A program made the translations under genes and the position numbers. From assembly GCF_023715145.1 (NCBI RefSeq), contig NZ_JAMBNP010000003.1, positions 124,001 through 188,000 of the forward strand: a stretch of 64,000 nucleotides of DNA, given 5' to 3'. The notes under the pieces were generated by a model that saw nothing but the letters and a program-made list of their open reading frames with translations, was not told the DNA's origin and did no database searches. Source of the stretch: Paenibacillus glycanilyticus (GTDB taxonomy: Bacteria > Bacillota > Bacilli > Paenibacillales > Paenibacillaceae). Below, piece after piece: positions 60,015 through 64,000 of this stretch. How positions within the stretch are numbered: the stretch's first letter is position 1; the number at the start of each line of letters is the position of its first letter.

Positions 60015-60100
60015 GTTTATACGCAGGCAAGGGGAATATAGGACATATGATTATGCAGGTGAACTTGTACAAAGACAAACTATTCGGGGAGTGACAATCA

Positions 60101-60913
60101 ATGAGTGAACAAGACATTATCAAGCAGACGCGGCTGCCGGTGACGGCAAGCGGAATGCTGCATGACCTGCGGCAGCTGGGCATACAAGAGGGGGATTATC
60201 TGATCGTTCATTCTTCCTTGTCCAGCATCGGGTGGGTGTGCGGCGGTGCGCAAGCCGTGGTGCAGGCGCTGCTCCAATCCGTCGGAGCCGAAGGGACGCT
60301 TGTGATGCCGGCGCAAAGCGGAGATTGGAGTGATCCTGCCGAATGGGGGAATCCTCCGGTGCCGCAGGAATGGATCGATATCATCTATAACGAAATGCCG
60401 GCGTTTGATCCGGCAGTAACGCCAACGCGGGGAATGGGGCGCATTGCCGAGCTGTTCCGGACTTATCCGGGGACGCTGCGGTCGGAGCATCCGCAGGTAT
60501 CCTTCTGCGCGAACGGCAAATATGCGGAATACATGATAACCGGTCATCCGTTAACTCCTCAGTTCGGGGAAGCGTCGCCGCTTGGCAAGCTGTATGCGGC
60601 TGGTGCAAAGATCCTGCTCCTCGGGGTTGGCTTTGATTCCTGTACAAGCTTGCACCTTGCCGAGACGAGATTGGACGACATGCCGACCAAAAAGATGGGC
60701 ACCGCCATGCTGATGAATGGAGAGCGTTCCTGGCAGTGGTTCACGGATTATGCGTATGACTCGGGTGACTTTGACCGGATTGGAGCGCAGATCGAAGGAC
60801 AGATTCGGGTCCGGCGGGGCAAAATAGGCCAGGCTGATTGCATGCTGCTTCCCATGAAGGAGGCGGTGGATGCGGCAAGCAAGTGGCTGGGCAGGCATCG
60901 GAACTTATCCTAA
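60101..60913 (+). CDS. AAC(3)-family N-acetyltransferase
   Basis: A 270-residue protein of the aminoglycoside 3-N-acetyltransferase family. The conserved start GDYLIVHSSLSSIGWVCGGA, TLVMPAQSGDWSDP, RGMGRIAELFRTYPGTLRSEHP, and GVGFDSCTSLHLAE with the catalytic-region His are present. Many chromosomal members of Bacillus and Paenibacillus (YokD-like) do not confer strong resistance, so the drug range is uncertain. GGGGAG precedes the ATG. The next gene starts 21 bases later in the same direction. Confidence 0.9.
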   Translation: MSEQDIIKQTRLPVTASGMLHDLRQLGIQEGDYLIVHSSLSSIGWVCGGAQAVVQALLQSVGAEGTLVMPAQSGDWSDPAEWGNPPVPQEWIDIIYNEMPAFDPAVTPTRGMGRIAELFRTYPGTLRSEHPQVSFCANGKYAEYMITGHPLTPQFGEASPLGKLYAAGAKILLLGVGFDSCTSLHLAETRLDDMPTKKMGTAMLMNGERSWQWFTDYAYDSGDFDRIGAQIEGQIRVRRGKIGQADCMLLPMKEAVDAASKWLGRHRNLS

Positions 60914-60934
60914 AGGGAAAACGGAGCGGGCAAT

Positions 60935-61594
60935 ATGATCGAGCGGTTCATGTATAGAGCGGCATGGAAGGATGGACGGCAAGAGGATGGAATTGCCGCA
61001 TTGCAGCAAGACGAGTATGTAATCGGTCTGGTAAAGCAAGGCCGATTGATGACGGCGGCGGCGTTCTACTGGAATCAACAGGCTTTTCTCTATTATGAAT
61101 GCATGGACGGCAGGCTCGCTCCCGAGGAAGTTGCCGGTGCGGCGGAGCCGTATCTGAAGGATTGGCCGGGACAGACGGAGCCGCGCAAGTGGATTCGGAT
61201 GATGGACGTATTTCACTTCAACGAGCCTGCCGATACGGAGCATTGGCTCCGTAAGCTTCCGGTAGAGAAAAGAGTGGGGCGGGTTGCGCATCTGAAGCCG
61301 GAGATGATCGGCAGCTATGTGTATTATCATTATCAGCTTCAGGAGGAGCGGGCTTTCTTCGGACCCAAATATGAAATAATCGGGATTCACGAGAATCTTC
61401 TGTTTGGTTATCAGGAGTTCCCGAATGTAACGGAAGAGCCCGTGGTGCCGGGACGTCTTCGCACAAAGGGGACGCCGGAGAACTGGAACGACTCCAGAAT
61501 GGATCTGCATTTTCAACCGTGGGAAGACGGGCATCTGTATTTCAAGCCAATTGAGGGGATTTATGCTTATTACATAGGCGAAATGGCTGATTAG
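60935..61594 (+). CDS. Hypothetical protein, 219 residues, coupled to the acetyltransferase
   Basis: I do not recognise this family. It is a soluble protein beginning MIERFMYRAAWKDGRQEDG, with a large aromatic content (AAFYWNQQAFLYYECMDG, SYVYYHYQLQEERAFF) and a proline-rich middle, suggesting a compact alpha/beta fold. No signal peptide or membrane segment is present. It has GGAGCGG upstream and a terminator downstream. It is probably cotranscribed with the AAC(3) gene. Confidence 0.78.
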   Translation: MIERFMYRAAWKDGRQEDGIAALQQDEYVIGLVKQGRLMTAAAFYWNQQAFLYYECMDGRLAPEEVAGAAEPYLKDWPGQTEPRKWIRMMDVFHFNEPADTEHWLRKLPVEKRVGRVAHLKPEMIGSYVYYHYQLQEERAFFGPKYEIIGIHENLLFGYQEFPNVTEEPVVPGRLRTKGTPENWNDSRMDLHFQPWEDGHLYFKPIEGIYAYYIGEMAD

Positions 61595-61612
61595 AGCATC
61601 GCGGCAAAGAGG

Positions 61613-61642
61613 GCTGTCCCGTATTTCGGGACGGCTTTTTTT
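61613..61642 (+). terminator. Terminator of the AAC(3) operon
   Basis: GCTGTCCCG/CGGGACGGC stem (one wobble), a 5-base loop and a T7 tract. Confidence 0.87.
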
Positions 61643-61784
61643 GCTGCCATAACAGGCGGAAACCCGCGGATTTACTGGCGCAACCTGCGGTTGCGGGGCT
61701 TCGCAACGAAAGCTCGCTTTACTTCGTACATAGAATTCAGCATGATGTGGATATGAAATTGCTCGCGGAAAGGTGATAGCCGAT

Positions 61785-62234
61785 ATGGTGTTTGGAGAGA
61801 AGCTCAAGAGCATGAGGCAGCAGCGTGGCTGGTCGCAGGATGAGCTGGCGGAGAAGCTGTTCGTAAGCCGGCAGTCCGTATCGAAGTGGGAAAACAATCA
61901 GAACTATCCGAGTATCGAAATTATTATTAAAATTAGCGATCTGTTCGAAGTTACCATTGATGAACTGTTAAGGAGCGATGAGGAGTTGACAAAGAAGGTG
62001 ATCGACGACAGCAAGCAGCTGGCTTATCCGGGACTAAAGGTGTTATTTGACTTGCTTTTCCTGCTCGGTGTAACTTTGCTTATTATTAAGCTTGCCGTGC
62101 TTGGACTGAACAAATTGGCAGGCATGGATCTTTCCCTCGGCGATTCATGGGTCTGGAATTTTGGTCCTCTTGTTCTCATGGTTGGCGCGGGGATTGGCTC
62201 CGGCATTGTGAAGGAGAAATATAAAAAAGAATAA
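61785..62234 (+). CDS. XRE-family regulator with membrane tail
   Basis: A 149-residue protein. Residues 1-70 are a Cro/CI-type HTH (LKSMRQQRGWSQDELAEKLF, RQSVSKWENNQNYPSIEIII). Two membrane segments follow at about 85-110 and 122-140 (VLFDLLFLLGVTLLIIKLAV, WNFGPLVLMVGAGIGSGI). Membrane-tethered XRE regulators are common in Firmicutes and may sense envelope stress. ATG 61785 follows AAAGGTG. Its target is unknown. Confidence 0.88.
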   Translation: MVFGEKLKSMRQQRGWSQDELAEKLFVSRQSVSKWENNQNYPSIEIIIKISDLFEVTIDELLRSDEELTKKVIDDSKQLAYPGLKVLFDLLFLLGVTLLIIKLAVLGLNKLAGMDLSLGDSWVWNFGPLVLMVGAGIGSGIVKEKYKKE

Positions 62235-62297
62235 ACCAGTGATCCGGAGTTTACCATTATGATACCGATTGAACAAGAAAAAGCATAAAGCTTGGTC

Positions 62298-62335
62298 AAG
62301 GAGCCTCCGCAGAGCCTGTCTGCCCGAGGCTCCTT
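62298..62335. terminator. Bidirectional terminator between XRE and DeoR genes
   Basis: A perfect 10-bp stem AAGGAGCCTC/GAGGCTCCTT with an 18-base loop, between convergent genes. Confidence 0.7.
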
Positions 62336-62339
62336 ATTG

Positions 62340-63119
62340 TTACATGGCCCCCGTCACTACCGTTAACGGCATGCCGGCTTTGCGGTAGGATAAGACCTCA
62401 TAAGCATCAAGCCGGCTGTCCGTAATAATCTCGTCGAATTCATCAATCCCCGCAAAAATGGCAAGCGAGTTATAGCTGAACTTGGTGGAATCGGCCAGCA
62501 GAATGGTTTTCCCCGCAGCTTCCATCGTGGTCTGCCGAACCCCTACGAGATTTGGCGACCAAGCCATGGCCCCTTTGGTCAATGAGACTGCCTCGCAAGT
62601 AAGGAATGCGGCGTCAACGGTCATGGCTTTCAGCATTTTCTCCGCGTAAATCCCGTCCAGACTATAGGCCCACTTACTGATTCTTCCGCCTGAGCAATAC
62701 ACATCAAAGCTGCCAAACCGCTCTTCGTTAGACAGCATGAGGGCGGTGTGCAGATCGCGGGTAATGATCTTGAGCCCCTTGAACCGCTCCAATTCATCCA
62801 CCATAGAGGCCACGGTCGTGCCGGCATCCAGAATAATGCTCATTCCGTCCTGAATATGCTTGACGGCTTCCCTGGCAATCGCCGTCTTCTCCGTTTTATG
62901 CTCGTTTGCGCGCTGCTCGTATTTGGCGCCCATGAACCGTTTTACTTTCACGGCTCCGCCGTGGAAACGTTGAATCTTGCCCTCCGACTGTAGGAGATCA
63001 AGATCGCGGCGGATCGTCATCTTGGAGACGTTAAACTGCTCGGCAAGCTCGAGGATCGTTAACTGTGGTTTTGAATCGAGCAGCATCATAATTTCGTGGC
63101 GGCGTGTTCCGATTAGCAT
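62340..63119 (-). CDS. DeoR-family transcriptional regulator
   Basis: A 259-residue regulator. The N-terminal HTH is LTILELAEQFNVSKMTIRRDLDLLQSEGKIQRFHGGAV, and the C-terminal DeoR sensor domain has IILDAGTTVASMVDEL, IITRDLHTALML and TILLADSTKF. Ligands are usually phosphorylated sugars or polyols. ATG 63119 follows GGGAGAGG. It lies divergent to the creatininase-family gene, and the 256 bases between contain repeats that it may bind. Confidence 0.93.
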   Translation of the reverse strand: MLIGTRRHEIMMLLDSKPQLTILELAEQFNVSKMTIRRDLDLLQSEGKIQRFHGGAVKVKRFMGAKYEQRANEHKTEKTAIAREAVKHIQDGMSIILDAGTTVASMVDELERFKGLKIITRDLHTALMLSNEERFGSFDVYCSGGRISKWAYSLDGIYAEKMLKAMTVDAAFLTCEAVSLTKGAMAWSPNLVGVRQTTMEAAGKTILLADSTKFSYNSLAIFAGIDEFDEIITDSRLDAYEVLSYRKAGMPLTVVTGAM

Positions 63120-63317
63120 ATTTATCCTCTCCCAATAGCTCACTTTTACATTCCATTACATGTTATGTATTTGTTCAATTATGTGAAAATTCTGTATACA
63201 ACCTTTCATTTGTGTGATATAAGGTAAATAAGAGGTTGTTTTGTGTTACTTAGGTGTGACTTTAGTTTACTTAATATTCAGAAAATTTTCTAGTCCCTCG
63301 CAAACTTCCTTGTTTTT

Positions 63318-63340
63318 AGTTAAATATGTGTCAGTTAAAT
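63318..63340. promoter_or_regulatory. Direct repeat between the DeoR and creatininase genes
   Basis: AGTTAAAT occurs at 63318-63325 and 63333-63340, 15 bases apart. Three looser TTACTTA-like blocks lie near 63246-63274. DeoR-type proteins often bind direct repeats, so these are candidate operators. Confidence 0.35.
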
Positions 63341-63375
63341 TAACATCATATTCTATTTGAAGAGGTGAGCGTCTG

Positions 63376-64000
63376 ATGTTCTTTCGTTATCAGGGGGAAG
63401 CTTATGACCGCCGGTTCTTGCCGCGGTTAACGACCAAGGAGATTGCGGCCATGAGCAAGGAGGAGGTATTGCTCGTGCTGCCGGTAGGCGCGGTGGAGCA
63501 GCATGGTCCCCATATGCCCGTCTTCACGGATACGCTTATTGGCGAAGCGATGCTGGCAGCGGCTTTTGAGCATTTGCCGGAGGACGCGCCGGTCTGGCTG
63601 CTGCCCTCCGTGAACTATGGCAAGAGCACCGAGCATGCCGGCCATCCGGGTACCATTACGCTATCGGCCACAACGCTGATGGCGGTGCTGGAGGATATTT
63701 CGTCTTCCCTTGCGAGAAGCGGTTTCCGCAAGCTGCTGCTATTCAACACGCATGGGGGCAACGCGGATCTGCTTGGCATGATGGCGAGGGAAATCCGGAT
63801 AGCAACGGGGCTTGAGGTGTACCGGCTTGATCCGGGTTCGGTTGGCTACAGCGATTCCTTCACGGATGAAGCGGAAAAGGCCTGCGGCATTCATGCCGGA
63901 GACGTGGAGACCTCCCTTGTGATGGCGATGTGTCCGGGCTGGGTAAACGCGGAGCTTGCGCCTCGGGAGATGCCAAGGTTCCCGGATTCCCGTTCCTTCT
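63376..64000 (+). CDS. Creatininase-family amidohydrolase, cut by the right edge
   Basis: The first 208 codons of a creatininase/creatinine amidohydrolase family protein; no stop before the window ends. VLLVLPVGAVEQHGPHMPVFTDT carries the metal-binding Glu, His and Asp residues, and LLLFNTHGGNADLL and IHAGDVETSLVMAM are the next family motifs. Members hydrolyse creatinine, formamide-type or mycofactocin-like substrates. GAGGTGAG precedes the ATG. It is divergent to the DeoR gene and likely under its control. Confidence 0.9.
   Translation, partial: MFFRYQGEAYDRRFLPRLTTKEIAAMSKEEVLLVLPVGAVEQHGPHMPVFTDTLIGEAMLAAAFEHLPEDAPVWLLPSVNYGKSTEHAGHPGTITLSATTLMAVLEDISSSLARSGFRKLLLFNTHGGNADLLGMMAREIRIATGLEVYRLDPGSVGYSDSFTDEAEKACGIHAGDVETSLVMAMCPGWVNAELAPREMPRFPDSRSF

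Noticed and set aside
60905..61897. Minus-strand frame of 330 codons
   Set aside because: Antisense to the 219-residue gene and crosses a terminator; codon pattern fits the plus strand.
1..64000. CRISPR arrays, tRNA or rRNA genes, insertion sequences, prophage
   Set aside because: No regularly spaced repeats, cloverleaf patterns, transposase or phage genes were seen on either strand.

Overview
The window reads as a chromosomal segment of a low- to mid-GC Gram-positive bacterium of the Paenibacillus type. This rests on strong AGGAGG-type ribosome sites, an LplB/YtcP-type sugar importer, a Bacillus-type mannitol PTS with MtlR, a T-box in front of a seryl-tRNA synthetase, many HxlR, MarR and LysR one-component regulators, and many two-component systems. 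I saw no phage, insertion sequence, CRISPR array, rRNA or tRNA.

Layout. 1-2181: a carbohydrate ABC importer on the minus strand (two permeases and the start of the binding lipoprotein). 2531-5107: a minus-strand cluster of a cysteine-desulfurase-like enzyme, a rhodanese membrane protein and a DUF2306 membrane protein, divergent from an OmpR-type two-component system (5288-7052). 7108-8337: a methyltransferase and an unrecognised protein. 8569-15804: a self-contained mannitol operon (mtlA, mtlR, mtlF, mtlD) that also carries its own enzyme I and HPr, so every protein of the phosphate relay is encoded in one transcription unit. 15927-23520: a thioesterase, an atypical SDR, a WYL regulator, a drug exporter, a small CxxC redox protein, a MarR regulator with a cysteine-rich tail, a LysR regulator, a MOSC protein and a kinase of the aminoglycoside phosphotransferase fold.

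24067-28200: a nitroreductase behind two MhqR-like operators, an HxlR regulator, a PRISE-type reductase, a broken TetR gene, an AlkD-like repair protein and a cupin. 28497-42197: TerC, a methyltransferase-TPR protein, a sugar isomerase, a sigma/anti-sigma pair whose anti-sigma has a duplicated outer domain, a broken VOC gene, a coiled-coil protein with a membrane-anchored deacetylase, YCII and GNAT proteins, an NmrA/HxlR divergent pair, mqo, another kinase-fold protein and a SnoaL-like protein. 42302-47245: a response regulator, histidine kinase, ABC ATPase, ABC permease and lipase-like hydrolase on the minus strand, which looks like a bacitracin/lantibiotic-type detoxification cluster. 47318-49603: an AraC regulator divergent from an alpha-L-fucosidase.

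49668-52133: an alpha-E/ATP-grasp pair. 52372-57641: a signalling module of hybrid kinase, CheR and receiver-PAS-kinase. 57710-59253: a T-box-controlled seryl-tRNA synthetase. 59279-60014: two decayed NUDIX genes. The right end holds an AAC(3)-family acetyltransferase, an unknown partner, a membrane XRE regulator, a DeoR regulator and the start of a creatininase-family gene.

The points most worth a second look are the mtl operon with built-in EI and HPr and its promoter palindrome, the two quinone-response-type operators, the four broken genes (three with a single extra G in or beside a G-containing run), the compact serS T-box, the MarR cysteine tail, the SDR lacking its catalytic tyrosine, and the duplicated anti-sigma outer domain. 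I did not find a clearly new defence or mobile system. All product names come from reading motifs by eye; no database search was run.
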